Shown here one piece after another: positions 54,901 to 58,149 of a DNA stretch of 64,000 bases. Source of the DNA: Epiperipatus broadwayi (taxonomy: Eukaryota; Onychophora; Udeonychophora; Euonychophora; Peripatidae); assembly GCA_028023455.1 (NCBI GenBank), contig JAQFVV010006221.1:7299011-7363010 (forward strand), in the 5' to 3' direction. How positions within the stretch are numbered: position 1 is the stretch's first letter; the number at the start of each line of letters is the position of its first letter. A program made the position numbers and the translations under genes. The notes below the pieces were generated by a model. It searched no databases. It was given only the letters and a program-made list of their open reading frames with translations, and had not been told where the DNA came from.

Positions 54901-55136
54901 AATTATAGAAAAGTGAGTTATAAATTAGAAATGCTGTTAAAAGTTTTGTTTTTCATTTAAACTCACATATAGTTTTTTGTAAATTCTGATATTCTCTTCA
55001 TACTTATAGAGCCATTGGGCTAAATGATCGATAGGATCATAGGGCCTATATTCTGCTACCTCTGCTAATGCGATGAACAAAATATCTCCTAAAGCTCTCA
55101 TTAAGTATTTGCCAGCTTCAGTTTTGGGTTCATGAC
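12837..55136 (-). CDS. Dpy-30 motif / ankyrin-repeat protein gene, seven exons, partial at both ends
   Basis: Composite gene joined from seven minus-strand exons (listed separately). The sequence shows AG/GT splice sites at every supported junction and a continuous frame: phase 0 at all introns except phase 2 between exons 2 and 3. The roughly 535-residue product has a Dpy-30-like helix pair near its start, a polar linker of about 180 residues, and four or more ankyrin-like units at the C-terminal side. Dpy-30 motifs adopt an RIIa-like dimerisation fold and occur in axonemal proteins such as AK7, NME5 and DYDC1/2; ankyrin repeats bind proteins. A ciliary scaffold or adaptor is therefore a reasonable inference. 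The first coding exon (it should end with one base of a split codon) and the 3' exons were not found. I do not recognise a named orthologue. Confidence 0.8.
12939..13563. other. Intron between exons 6 and 7
   Basis: Short intron of the minus-strand gene, 625 bp, bounded by gtgaga (donor) and cttttag (acceptor). No repeat or RNA recognised inside. Confidence 0.6.
13564..13641 (-). CDS. Exon 6 seen: short ankyrin-linked exon
   Basis: 78-bp exon, acceptor ...attatttttag, donor GCG|gtgaga, phase 0 at both ends. It encodes 26 residues ending CQFTPLETA, the beginning of an ankyrin helix (TPLxxA). An alternative acceptor four bases further in would break the frame, so the one given is preferred. 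As a short exon it has less independent support than its neighbours. Confidence 0.6.
13905..14110 (-). repeat. Dispersed repeat, copy 1 (matches 36.6-37.3 kb)
   Basis: The reverse complement carries caacaagctttgtgataaat, aaatatctct and ctcctcagagagg in the same order as the two copies at 36647-36910 and 37059-37325. Family unknown; about 80% similarity by eye. Confidence 0.7.
14485..15033. repeat. Foldback element with an internal tandem duplication
   Basis: Terminal inverted repeats: tgtcatacag...gaaaaattcagtaataata at the left is mirrored by tattattatc aaatttttct...ctgtatgaca at the right. An inner pair (cagtactg, gaatca(c/t)) also mirrors. The interior carries a 142-bp exact direct duplication (separate entry). 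It lies in intron 5 of the Dpy-30/ankyrin gene. No coding sequence. Confidence 0.75.
14660..14949 (+). repeat. 142-bp exact tandem duplication
   Basis: Copies at 14660-14801 and 14808-14949 (agctctcttttatatcc ... atattggtata) appear identical over their full length and are separated by only six bases. Identity implies a recent event, slippage of an assembly repeat, or gene conversion. Confidence 0.9.
15034..15863. other. Unannotated intronic stretch
   Basis: No exon recognised. A short tRNA-B-box-like word on the minus strand (gggttcgaat near 15175) has no partner A box that I can place, so it is not called as a SINE. Confidence 0.3.
15864..16315. mobile_element. TIR element, ggggatttgaa family
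   Basis: Starts ggggatttgaacacagact and ends ctgtgttcaaattt, with a mirrored interior (ccagatcatcatctccca / gagaagatgatctgggcc; gtgctgaaccagcactt). It matches 45231-45874 in both arms but lacks part of the middle. Hairpin-forming, non-autonomous. Confidence 0.8.
16680..18110 (+). pseudogene. Penelope-like retroelement remnant (RT and GIY-YIG)
   Basis: From about 17000 the frame reads an RT-like PLDITELYGSVP motif, then degenerates through stops. A recognisable GIY-YIG region sits at about 17830-18060: IYKVQCNCVGC, VIYIAMNPGQ and TTRIVQHKYTNVL in two adjacent frames, matching the family pattern yxvxCxxC..YIG.T...lxxRixxHk. At least one frameshift near 17880 and several stops make it inactive. 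Located in intron 5 of the minus-strand gene, opposite strand. Confidence 0.6.
18111..19125. other. Intron stretch without recognised content
   Basis: Remainder of the intron after exon 5. No repeat family recognised apart from a CTCF-like site (separate entry). Confidence 0.3.
18884..18898 (-). promoter_or_regulatory. CTCF-core-like motif
   Basis: The minus strand reads acactagatggcggt, matching the CTCF core CCASYAGRKGGCRSY at 14 of 15 positions. It lies in the intron about 230 bp from exon 5. Chance or transposon origin is possible; binding is untested. Confidence 0.3.
19126..19326 (-). CDS. Exon 5 seen: ankyrin-like repeat
   Basis: 201-bp exon (67 codons), acceptor ...gatttttaag, donor gtaaga after Pro, phase 0 at both ends. 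It reads NKIRELHKAIMEGHARSV... then NAKGCCSLHIAILYEQLQIA and VSIKDP. The ELHKAIMEGHARSV and GCCSLHIAILYEQ segments match the helix-turn-helix of ankyrin units with the usual TPLH replaced by CSLH. Junction phases fit exons 4 and 6. Confidence 0.85.
19711..19814 (+). mobile_element. tRNA-derived SINE with perfect target-site duplication
   Basis: Begins tcaagcattggtggtcgaga (A-box-like tggtcgagagg) and carries a B-box-like gggttcgcttcc, then cggctgatactatgaca and an A/T-rich tail. It is flanked by a 15-bp direct repeat atatacaataatttg at 19696-19710 and 19815-19829. Six other copies occur in this window. Transcription would be by RNA polymerase III. Confidence 0.85.
20170..20415. repeat. Foldback element, tttccatcatctat family
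   Basis: Arms tatttccatcatctattatt, aaatgttgaatgtctag and acttttccaaatat on the left are mirrored on the right (tttgaaaaagctt, caacatttaatgatagatga, tagaaata). The loop includes tagtagataacacagattag and tgtctgctaatctctg. Same family as 49430-49758 and 54250-54655, but without a tRNA-like core. Confidence 0.8.
20851..20945 (+). mobile_element. tRNA-derived SINE
   Basis: Same family as 19711: tcaagcattggtgatcgaga, gggttcgcttcccggctgat, then gctatgacacatgag and an A-rich tail. Flanking duplication is unclear (aaaattaaaat versus aaaattaagat). Confidence 0.8.
20946..22040. other. Intron stretch without recognised content
   Basis: Poly-A/T and poly-C tracts only (poly-C near 21883). No exon with matching phase or repeat family recognised. 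Confidence 0.3.
22041..22142 (+). repeat. (TATC/TGTC)n tetranucleotide microsatellite
   Basis: About 100 bp of imperfect ctat/ctgt repeats with interruptions (tgaactgcc in the middle). Likely polymorphic in length. Confidence 0.9.
22143..23507. other. Intron stretch without recognised content
   Basis: Part of the intron after exon 4. Nothing recognised on either strand. Confidence 0.3.
23508..23864 (-). CDS. Exon 4 seen: ankyrin-like repeats
   Basis: 357-bp exon (119 codons), acceptor ...tatattttaag, donor gtatga, phase 0 at both ends. The opening DENGQTDLHHEVFKL is a typical ankyrin start (DxxGxTxLHxA). Residues around 37-55 (ERDGMGKTPRDLAMDNDLPE) and 89-105 (DIEDETGKTLTQCAEELEM) repeat the pattern, giving two or three ankyrin units with diverged spacing. 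Part of the middle segment (IINLALMLQLEELEKLILDG) reads as the paired helices of a unit. Confidence 0.85.
23999..24076 (-). mobile_element. tRNA-derived SINE, second subfamily
   Basis: The minus strand reads gttgatggcctagtggttag (A-box-like) and aggttcacttcccgatcaat (B-box-like), the classic layout of a tRNA-derived SINE head, about 70 bp. It differs from the tcaagcattg family in the anticodon-loop region. Located about 135 bp upstream of exon 4 on the gene strand. Confidence 0.75.
24300..24899. repeat. Large foldback element, ctgagacttcac termini
   Basis: Outer ends ctgagacttcac and gtgatgtgaagtctcag are inverted. Inner arms ttaactgtagctgagtgcac / gtgcacttagctacagttga-type and catgggg...ctgtggcatt / aatgccacaccatg also mirror. 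Total 600 bp, moderately diverged, so an old copy. It lies in intron 3. Confidence 0.75.
25435..26050 (+). repeat. 5' LTR
   Basis: Begins tgtacattgatattcaagta and matches the 3' copy through atttcatcatttattgattt. Shared landmarks include gcaaagtgcatggttctcat and aacagagccaaag. Lacks a roughly 30-bp segment present in the 3' copy. Confidence 0.8.
26235..26510 (+). pseudogene. Gag-like remnant
   Basis: About 83 codons with ENFFILNGIKDNKRKIAALM and NKLSKHFNPRLS, the pattern of the Ty3/gypsy capsid N-terminal region (F..N.I.d...k.a.ll...G ... l..hf.P). Stops and frame changes follow. Not expected to function. Confidence 0.6.
26775..27330 (+). pseudogene. Zinc-knuckle and aspartic-protease remnant
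   Basis: FCYGELCYIKNDC at about 26808-26850 resembles a CCHC nucleocapsid knuckle with its first Cys pair shortened and His replaced. An IDSGLGISIIS reading at about 27046-27078 matches the D(S/T)G active-site region of retroelement proteases, followed by VSGNIIQIIGSDVVPIKYG near 27140-27200. Broken by frameshifts. No RT follows. Confidence 0.6.
27430..27900 (+). pseudogene. Coiled-coil-like frame before the 3' LTR
   Basis: With two stops and a frame change the plus strand reads a Glu/Lys/Gln-rich sequence (NELEQKSQEIQHFLHDNQL, then EKITDSENEMDTFKELLEEG), likely helical and coiled. It occupies the place where pol and its tail would be. I cannot assign it to a known retroelement domain. Confidence 0.4.
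27932..28572 (+). repeat. 3' LTR
   Basis: Begins tgtacattgaaattcaagta just after a purine/G-rich tract (gtgtgtgtgggggag at about 27910), a candidate polypurine tract. About 85% similar by eye to the 5' LTR. Confidence 0.8.
28573..29159. other. Intron stretch without recognised content
   Basis: No exon or repeat recognised; the 60-codon frame at 28609-28791 shows no motif. Confidence 0.3.
29160..29390 (+). repeat. Dispersed repeat, cctcccaaatgctatg family
   Basis: gctctcccaaatgttg, aaataaatatcaagtccgaa and acgattttaaattgtta match the copy at 41325-41530 in order and orientation. Related shorter copies: 29925-30075, 41620-41770, 43550-43725 and 55895-56005. Family unknown. Confidence 0.6.
29660..29920 (+). 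mobile_element. RTE-type LINE, 5'-truncated 3' end
   Basis: Matches the last ~270 bp of the full-length element at 60082-63380 (agagatgataatagat, aactggattccaagagattg, cttggagagacc) and ends in a gatgatgat tail. Contains stops. Typical 5' truncation. Confidence 0.85.
29925..30075 (-). repeat. Dispersed repeat, cctcccaaatgctatg family, inverted copy
   Basis: The reverse complement carries caccctcccaaatcttg and gtgaataaatataaag, the family landmarks. Adjacent to the LINE tail. Confidence 0.6.
30252..30560 (-). pseudogene. GIY-YIG endonuclease-like fragment (Penelope-type)
   Basis: 98-codon open frame. VAYNISVNLRVTLEKRIKE fits the family pattern of Y.G.s...l..R..eH with the second GIY-YIG Tyr retained but Gly lost. 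SSSVIFDHNKSS and NMKIIQIEHCHNKRKIKVAM fit the later conserved blocks (a..DH....H.f.w....ii..e....kR...e). It lies 255 bp from exon 3 in intron 3 on the same strand as the gene, so it could be mistaken for an exon, but no matching splice phase was seen. Confidence 0.5.
30815..30896 (-). CDS. Exon 3 seen: short linker exon
   Basis: 82-bp exon, acceptor ...ttttttatgtag, donor gtaaga. Its first base completes the Arg codon split after exon 2, then 27 codons follow in frame (SRRGSIMHSS... ending IDFAK) and it stops in phase 0, matching exon 4. The basic-Ser start (SRRGS) resembles a kinase site, but this is only a resemblance. The upstream intron is short (about 670 bp) and contains a strong hairpin repeat at 30980-31205, only about 85 bp from the acceptor. 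Confidence 0.7.
30980..31205. repeat. Foldback element, ccagcaatcttcttc family, inside intron 2
   Basis: Arms: ttactttttacaatgctctt, gatggttttgattgccccag and caatcttcttcagaa are mirrored by the right arm from 31080, with a loop of only a dozen bases (ataaatattagt). The right end continues attatatggatttggcaatg, identical in inverse to the left end of 7372-7650. Sits in the 670-bp intron between exons 2 and 3. Confidence 0.85.
31570..32186 (-). CDS. Exon 2 seen: post-Dpy-30 helix and polar low-complexity linker
   Basis: 617-bp exon with acceptor ...taatattttag and donor gtaaga. It begins in phase 0, matching the end of the Dpy-30 exon, with a charged helical stretch (ATIHEQIQKNTFEERKKQH) of the kind that often follows Dpy-30 motifs. 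The remaining ~180 residues are rich in Asn, Ser, Glu and Lys with no recognisable domain and look disordered. It ends with two bases of an Arg codon (AG), completed by the first base of exon 3. A 185-codon open frame in DNA this AT-rich, plus agreement of both splice phases, supports real coding. Confidence 0.8.
32278..32352 (+). repeat. Short tandem duplication (about 37 bp, two copies)
   Basis: Two consecutive copies of ttttaactctgtgatttaga followed by ctcttatttaatca; the second has a three-base insertion. It is 90 bp upstream of exon 2 on the gene strand. Confidence 0.8.
32722..32826 (-). mobile_element. tRNA-derived SINE
   Basis: The minus strand reads caagcgtcggtagccgagag, then gggttcgcttcccggccggt and a tgacatatga-type tail. 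Same family as 19711, GC-rich and little decayed. Confidence 0.8.
33024..33548 (+). mobile_element. RTE-type LINE, 5'-truncated copy
   Basis: 525 bp matching the C-terminal coding and 3' end of the element at 60082-63380 (cctatgtgtttgaaaagg, agttcttacttatggatctg, gagttgggctggacatatt). Ends with a (gatgat)n tail. At the frameshift site of the big element this copy has one A fewer, showing that the big copy carries an extra base there. Confidence 0.9.
33549..34640. other. Intron stretch without recognised content
   Basis: No exon with matching phase, repeat boundary or RNA recognised in this part of intron 1. Confidence 0.3.
34690..35290. repeat. Inverted pair of Penelope-like 3' ends
   Basis: Palindrome of about 600 bp: agtggtgaagactaatatgt on the left is mirrored by acatattggtcttcaccact on the right. 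The left arm on the minus strand reads EKKYNKAWAIARDPHSINRK; the right arm on the plus strand reads a degenerate version of the same. This matches the basic tail after GIY-YIG in the remnant at 4385-5957 (RKVKEAWSIAKNMHPINKK). So the arms are two Penelope-type 3' ends facing outward, separated by a short centre near 34980. Confidence 0.65.
35490..35980 (+). repeat. Two direct copies of a ~150-bp segment
   Basis: 35490-35640 and 35825-35980 share ttatatccatgtaaacagag, cttttgaca/tattg and tatcaattactact. Spacing about 335 bp. Between them is a small hairpin (cagaatgcagaagag / cttgacattctgc). Diverged by roughly 15%. Confidence 0.75.
36647..37325 (+). repeat. Tandem pair of a ~265-bp repeat
   Basis: 36647-36910 and 37059-37325 are about 90% alike (caaagagctttgctaattgc, gcatttaaaatatctctatc, taagagttaactattgagta). 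A third copy lies inverted at 13905-14110. Spacer of about 150 bp contains a ttaagcttgtaaaatat junction. Family unknown. Confidence 0.85.
37326..39600. other. Intron stretch, mostly unannotated
   Basis: Contains an (ataata)n microsatellite near 37915 and a GC-richer block at 38545-38700 (tcttttcttccaaagag, gacctgtagaggtccctac) that looks like a repeat fragment but matches nothing else here. No exon recognised. Confidence 0.3.
39705..39840. repeat. Small foldback element nested in the Tigger-like transposon
   Basis: aaattattagatcagaagtc ... tgctattactttaaatatta is mirrored by tatttaaagtaatagcgcat ... gacttccatctaaataattt. 136 bp, loop about 30 bp. Confidence 0.8.
40406..40514 (+). pseudogene. 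Pogo/CENP-B-type HTH transposase N-terminal fragment
   Basis: Open frame of about 36 codons (FFGIKISILDRLAKWEGSTA ... GKSTIKAI). The ExxSTAIGKxFxLGKST pattern is the sequence-recognition helix-turn-helix of Tigger/jerky-like proteins. The frame then enters the inserted LINE segment. Confidence 0.65.
40515..40735 (+). mobile_element. LINE 3' end inserted in the transposase
   Basis: gggatttagatataaa, atgttgtgaaaatggga-type and tttctctgggcataatt match 56917-57085 in order. 5'-truncated, ends in catcacatcacatcatcac repeats (tail). Confidence 0.75.
41325..41530 (+). repeat. Dispersed repeat, cctcccaaatgctatg family
   Basis: Shares accaccctttcaaacactat, gtgaataaatataaaagg, aacaaaggacatgaaat and gattttaaattgctcat-type landmarks with 29160-29390. 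Immediately followed by a shorter relative at 41620-41770. Confidence 0.6.
41620..41770 (+). repeat. Dispersed repeat, same family
   Basis: aattatcctcctatgtgcta, cagcaatgacatcttgtgaa and aacataaagtctaa match the family; shorter than the neighbour. Confidence 0.6.
41771..43549. other. Intron stretch without recognised gene
   Basis: Two overlapping 67-codon frames at 42539-42819 have no recognisable motif. Some inverted words are visible (aatgggaagaga at 43218 and ctcttcccatta at 43333), possibly an old foldback. No exon with matching phase found. Confidence 0.3.
43550..43725 (-). repeat. Dispersed repeat, same family, inverted
   Basis: The reverse complement carries ctcccaaatgctatgtttct, cagcagtgacatcttgtgaa and taaatataaagtccgaattt. 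Confidence 0.65.
44285..44770 (+). mobile_element. LINE RT C-terminal fragment
   Basis: The plus strand, with several stops, reads RNRLEAFEMWTWKRMEKISW then VNKITNEEALKRVNEKQ, the conserved region downstream of the RT palm in RTE/jockey-type LINEs (leafemwc.RR.l.i.w.d..tneevl.R). Distinct in sequence from the 60082 element. Decayed. Confidence 0.7.
44928..45036 (+). mobile_element. tRNA-derived SINE
   Basis: tcaagcattgttagccgaaa, gggttcacatcctggccaat and gctatgacatatgag followed by poly-A. Flanked by aaaacattca at 44921-44930 and 45037-45046, a probable target-site duplication that overlaps the first bases. Confidence 0.8.
45231..45874. mobile_element. Full-length TIR/foldback element, ggggatttgaa family
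   Basis: Best copy of the family: ggggatttgaactcagactt at the left and aagtctgagttcaaat-type end at the right, with arms of about 300 bp mirrored throughout (accactgatac / gtatcggtggt; ccaactcttcagccatcc / ggatgactgaag-type). The centre contains ctgatgccagtattattgcc and mirrors onto itself. Non-autonomous; hairpin in intron 1. Confidence 0.9.
46614..46916 (+). repeat. Exact 55-bp direct repeat, two copies
   Basis: 46614-46668 and 46862-46916 are identical, beginning attttaataatcctgtaaat and ending gcactgagaatatc. The spacing is 248 bp. Exact identity in otherwise decayed DNA points to recent duplication or conversion. Confidence 0.9.
46991..47222. repeat. Foldback element, about 80-bp arms
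   Basis: cttcctacagtagcaccact, cagtgcaaaccagatta and atcaatggatgca on the left are mirrored by tgcatccattgat, ctctggattgcactgag and tggcgctactgtatgg on the right. Loop about 70 bp. Confidence 0.85.
47270..48015. repeat. Inverted repeat, 60-bp arms 620 bp apart
   Basis: Left 47270-47330 (tataatcctgtaactggaag, cttgccagg) is mirrored at 47950-48015 (ctggcaagcttctg, tacaggattatgcttaagt). The interior includes a 63-codon frame without motif and poly-T near 47520. A small non-autonomous DNA element is likely. Confidence 0.65.
48016..48455. other. Intron stretch without recognised content
   Basis: Nothing recognised on either strand. Confidence 0.3.
48473..48587 (-). mobile_element. tRNA-derived SINE with 17-bp target-site duplication
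   Basis: The minus strand reads gtcaagcattgttagcaaag, gggttcgcctcctggccgat and tgctatgacatatgaaaa. Flanked by the identical 17-mer aattatcattatagttg at 48456-48472 and 48588-48604, showing a complete insertion. Confidence 0.9.
48605..49429. other. Intron stretch without recognised content
   Basis: No exon or repeat recognised. Confidence 0.3.
49430..49758. repeat. Foldback element with a tRNA-like core
   Basis: Outer arms ggattatttccatcatctaa, cagtattgaatgtctttgg on the left are mirrored by ctaaagacattcaatactca, tattagatatggtggaaata on the right. The centre holds a tRNA-like segment (next entry). Same family as 20170 and 54250. Confidence 0.8.
49490..49625 (+). mobile_element. tRNA-like SINE core inside the foldback
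   Basis: ggatggctcagttgattaga (A box), agcccaggttcgattcccat (perfect B-box GGTTCGATTCC) and a downstream ctctggtcagaccagcaaca, aacacttgaagaagagg. Cloverleaf arms are only partly preserved. A related core lies at 54435-54580. Confidence 0.7.
49759..52349. other. Long intron stretch without recognised gene
   Basis: No exon with consistent phase found. 51040-51075 (gtcatgtgacatctgattt) matches the inverse of 16375-16400, so part of this is repeat-derived. An (at)n/(ac)n microsatellite lies at about 51985-52045. Confidence 0.3.
52350..52960 (+). pseudogene. Penelope-like GIY-YIG 3' remnant
   Basis: After stops, the plus strand reads PGCQFCNARYYGETCANPK at about 52640-52695, the CxxC...YYGET GIY-YIG signature, then SSIFVDHEKK and KEAWHLVNSKNSI as in the 4385-5957 remnant (SSIFLDHG, KEAWSIAK). 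Inactive. No RT part retained. Confidence 0.65.
53420..54050. repeat. Foldback element, about 120-bp arms
   Basis: gaatgagtagacattagata, tatcagtaagaactaggatt and caaagctggaattaatgca on the left are mirrored by tgcattagttccagctttga, cccagttctcactgataaa and gacatctattgattattc on the right. Interior 360 bp unique. Confidence 0.8.
54250..54655. repeat. Foldback element with tRNA-like core, tttccatcatctat family
   Basis: Left aatatttccatcatctatca, aacttttcaaatacaaacaa; right caacagttgtttgtgtttga, aaagtttaaccaaca. The core at about 54435-54580 (catcagttggttagagca, gtgagttcaattcctaag, ggtcaggccagcaacacctg) parallels the core at 49490-49625. Confidence 0.8.
54967..55136 (-). CDS. Exon 1 seen: Dpy-30-type dimerisation motif
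   Basis: 170-bp exon between the acceptor ...tatatttcag and a consensus donor gtgagt. It opens with two bases that complete a split codon and ends in phase 0 after a Tyr codon. The peptide carries GKYLMRALGDILFIALAEVA followed by RPYDPIDHLAQWLYKYEEN, the two-helix Dpy-30 signature (RPxDPIxxLAxWL). In the family this motif forms an X-type four-helix dimer that docks amphipathic helices of partner proteins. An upstream exon must exist because the first codon is split; I could not locate it between here and the window end. Confidence 0.85.
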
Positions 55137-55894
55137 CTGAAATATAATAAGATGTTATGCATGTATACATTAGAATCAAAACTATATTGTTATTATATAC
55201 AATATCTATGTGCATGAATAGTTGTATATATATTTATTTCTGTGTGCTTATATCATAAAGAAATGACATTTAACAAGAGCAAAGTCTCGAATAGAATTCA
55301 TATATTCAAGACAATAAAGCCCTTTACTTAACTTGCAATCTTTAGTGTCTTAATAAACATATCAGACCATATATGAAGGTGGTACCATCTTTATTGTTAA
55401 AGGAGGTTGCCTTGACTACAGGTTGAGATTATGATAGCTTAAGGGTTGATTGTTATCATCCAAATTCATATACCTAAATCTCTCAAAGATGTTAAGCTGT
55501 TTATTTATTTTTAAAAATTAAATGTTACATTTTATATGTAATGGTCATTGTATGGCTATTTCTATTCACTTAACCAAACATTATTTTTTTTATTCTATTC
55601 AACTGACAATCATTCCAGGAAACTAAGTTCTTAATTAACGCCCACACCACTGCACTCATAATACAGAACATACACATATATTGCTATATAATTAGATTCT
55701 AATAAAAGGTGATATAGAAAGCTTTAATGTGATTTAATTCATAAGTTATAATCAAGGATTTGCTATGAACATTTGCACATGCAGCTAAACAGTGATTGAT
55801 TTAGCCACATACATTTTACGATACAAGTTATCAATCTTATGAGTTCATGATCTGAAGTATAAGAAAATGTTATATACATTCATATTTTAGAATC
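55137..55894. other. Upstream of the Dpy-30 exon
   Basis: No further exon recognised. A 60-bp segment at 55841-55900 (gagttcatgatctgaagtat) resembles the exon 1 acceptor region at 55128-55190; see findings. Confidence 0.35.
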
Positions 55895-56005
55895 GATACT
55901 AGCTGTTAAGACCCAGTGCAAATCACTAGCCGAAAAGTCAAATGCTCCCCTCATATATTATGTTTTTTTAGCAATACTATCTTGTCTTAAATGCAGACTT
56001 TGTCT
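55895..56005 (+). repeat. Dispersed repeat, cctcccaaatgctatg family
   Basis: aatgctcccctcatatatta, tttagcaatactatcttgtc and gcagactttg match in order; diverged. Confidence 0.45.
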
Positions 56006-56044
56006 TTATTTGCAAGGTAACGTGCCAAAAAATTAACTTTTGAA

Positions 56045-57085
56045 TCAAAAGTAATGATGATTAATACTGGGGAAAGAAAAGAGAAATAATTTTTATTGAG
56101 GATATAAAGTTAAGTGTGGTGAATATGTATAACTATTTGGGAATCATCTGAATGGGATAAAAAATTGATAAATGAAGTGAAGAAAAGAAAGGGGCTGATA
56201 AGGAAATTAACAGTGTTTCATATAATAAATATGATGTAGCTAGTATTGTATGGAAGGGAGTGGCAGTAGCAGGGTTAACATATAGTAATGATGTGTATTT
56301 GTTAGTAAAGAGGTGTTAGATTATTTAGAAAAAGTACAAAGAGAAGTAGGAAGACATGCATTAGATACAGATGTGTGGACAGCAAAGAAAGCAATTCAAG
56401 GAGAAATGGGATGATCAAGTTTTTATATGAGAGATGTAAAAAGCAAAATAAAAATGTTCAGTAGATTGCAATTTATGAATAATAAGAGAAAATTGTACTT
56501 AATTCGAGGATAATTATTGAGTGTTATAGTGGTAAGGAATGGGATAGAATAGATGCATTACTAAAGAATAGGGGAGATGGAGAACTAATGTGGAGAGTTA
56601 AAAGAGTTTAAATATATATAGAAGTAAACGGAATACTGGGTGCAAGTTAATTTATGATAATAGCAAGGAAAGTAGTTTATTGTTTAAGACTGAAACAGGA
56701 TCTTTAGCAACAAGGGAATATACACATAAATGGAAAAATGTGAGCGATTTAGTCTGCAAGTTGTGTAAGGAAGCCATAGAAAATTAATAATTGAATGCAA
56801 ATGCCTGCAAGCAGAAAGGGTACAAATAATGAAATTGTGAAAGAATAAATATAAACAAAGTGATTAACAGAAAGTGGGTTCTTGGTTTTTATGCTGGGTT
56901 TGGGAAAAGATAAGGGGATTTAGATATAAAGATTATGTTGTGAAAATGGGATGGAGCAGCATAGAAAAGAATATGAAAAAATCTTAGGGCGGGGAATGGA
57001 AAGGCAAAGTGTCTAACGGGTTTCTCTGGGTATAATGTCTGAGAGATTCCTGACTCCGAAAAAGGAGAAGTCTTAGTGCATCGCA
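56045..57085 (+). mobile_element. LINE remnant (RT C-terminal half and 3' end)
   Basis: With frame changes the plus strand reads a VVNMYNYLGI motif (family yKYLG, about 56120), EKVQREVGRHALDTDVWTAK (about 56330), and a CKLCKEA...LLIECKCLQAERV zinc-knuckle-like end (about 56755-56820), followed by the gggatttagatataaag 3' end shared with 40515-40735. It ends with atgaggagag. Broken by many stops. Confidence 0.65.
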
Positions 57086-57210
57086 TGAGGAGAGTGATTG
57101 ACATTCTACAGATCCATATATATTTATGTGTTCTTATGTAATAAACAAATGGTAACCCGTATTTTTTGTTTCAAAATATTTAAATTGATAAAACGGCTAA
57201 TTTTTTTTCC

Positions 57211-57297
57211 CTATATCATAGCATCTGCCGGGATGCGAACCCGCAACAACCGTCTGCAACCAACTGCTGCGCTGACCTCTCGGCTAACAATGCTTGC
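57211..57297 (-). mobile_element. tRNA-derived SINE, internally shortened
   Basis: The minus strand reads caagcattgttagccgagag, then gggttcgcatcccggcagat. It lacks about 20 bp of the middle (no gcttgcaagcaag block), unlike the copies at 32722 and 48473. Confidence 0.8.
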
Positions 57298-57300
57298 CTA

Positions 57301-58149
57301 ATTAAAAAGGCTATTTTAAACTTTATACGGTTGTTGGTAGGAATTCTGATATTAAAATTCTGAATTTTTTTTTTTTGAGAACATGTTTATTCTATATATA
57401 GGACACCAAACAATGCCTACTGGTTGTCTAGGACGATTATTTTTTATTGGGTTTAAATAATAAATATAGTTTGTACATTAACTACTATGTTATTTCACTG
57501 TAAGATCTAGCATTGAATAAAGATTCTTTGTTTTTTTTTTTAAAAAAGTTCTCCCTTTACTCTTTTGCTAAGTGCAAAGTAAATAAAAAATAGAGGATAC
57601 AAAAGATTGTAAAATGTTTCACTAATTATTGATAAAGTGATTGTTAAAGCAATTGTAGTTAGAATATGTGAAATCAACATTAAAAAAGAAAAGAGTACTC
57701 ATATTAAAGTCATTTCTTTTTGAAGTGCTTTTATCATAGACATAACGTGCAAAAAGCAAGATGATTTTTTTTTAAAAAATGAATAGATATACAGTATTTA
57801 GTTAATGATTCGTAAATTATTTTAGCTTTCTTTCTGATTCTGTGGTAAATAACTTTAATAGAAGTACATGTGAAACTTTTTATAGTTGTAAAATCATTCA
57901 AAATTAAATTAAAATGTACTTTTTTGTTTGTGATAATGTAGATGTCAATGTTGTGCACGCACACTTTAGATTCATGGATGATTTGACCCTTTAATAATTA
58001 ATAGTTGAATTGTTTGCTTTACGAAACAATATATATATTATGTCTCTCTGTCTTTTTTTGAAGAGTTGGATAGGGAGATAATATTTGTGTTATTATACTG
58101 TAATGTCCATGCACTGTTTAAAGTGTTTAATAGTATATACTAAAATTAA
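57301..58149. other. Unannotated stretch
   Basis: Nothing recognised on either strand; possible upstream part of the Dpy-30 gene but no exon with a phase-1 end was found. Confidence 0.3.

Noticed and set aside
57734-57964. 76-codon minus-strand frame as a possible first exon of the Dpy-30 gene
   Set aside because: No donor with the required phase 1 end and no recognisable sequence.
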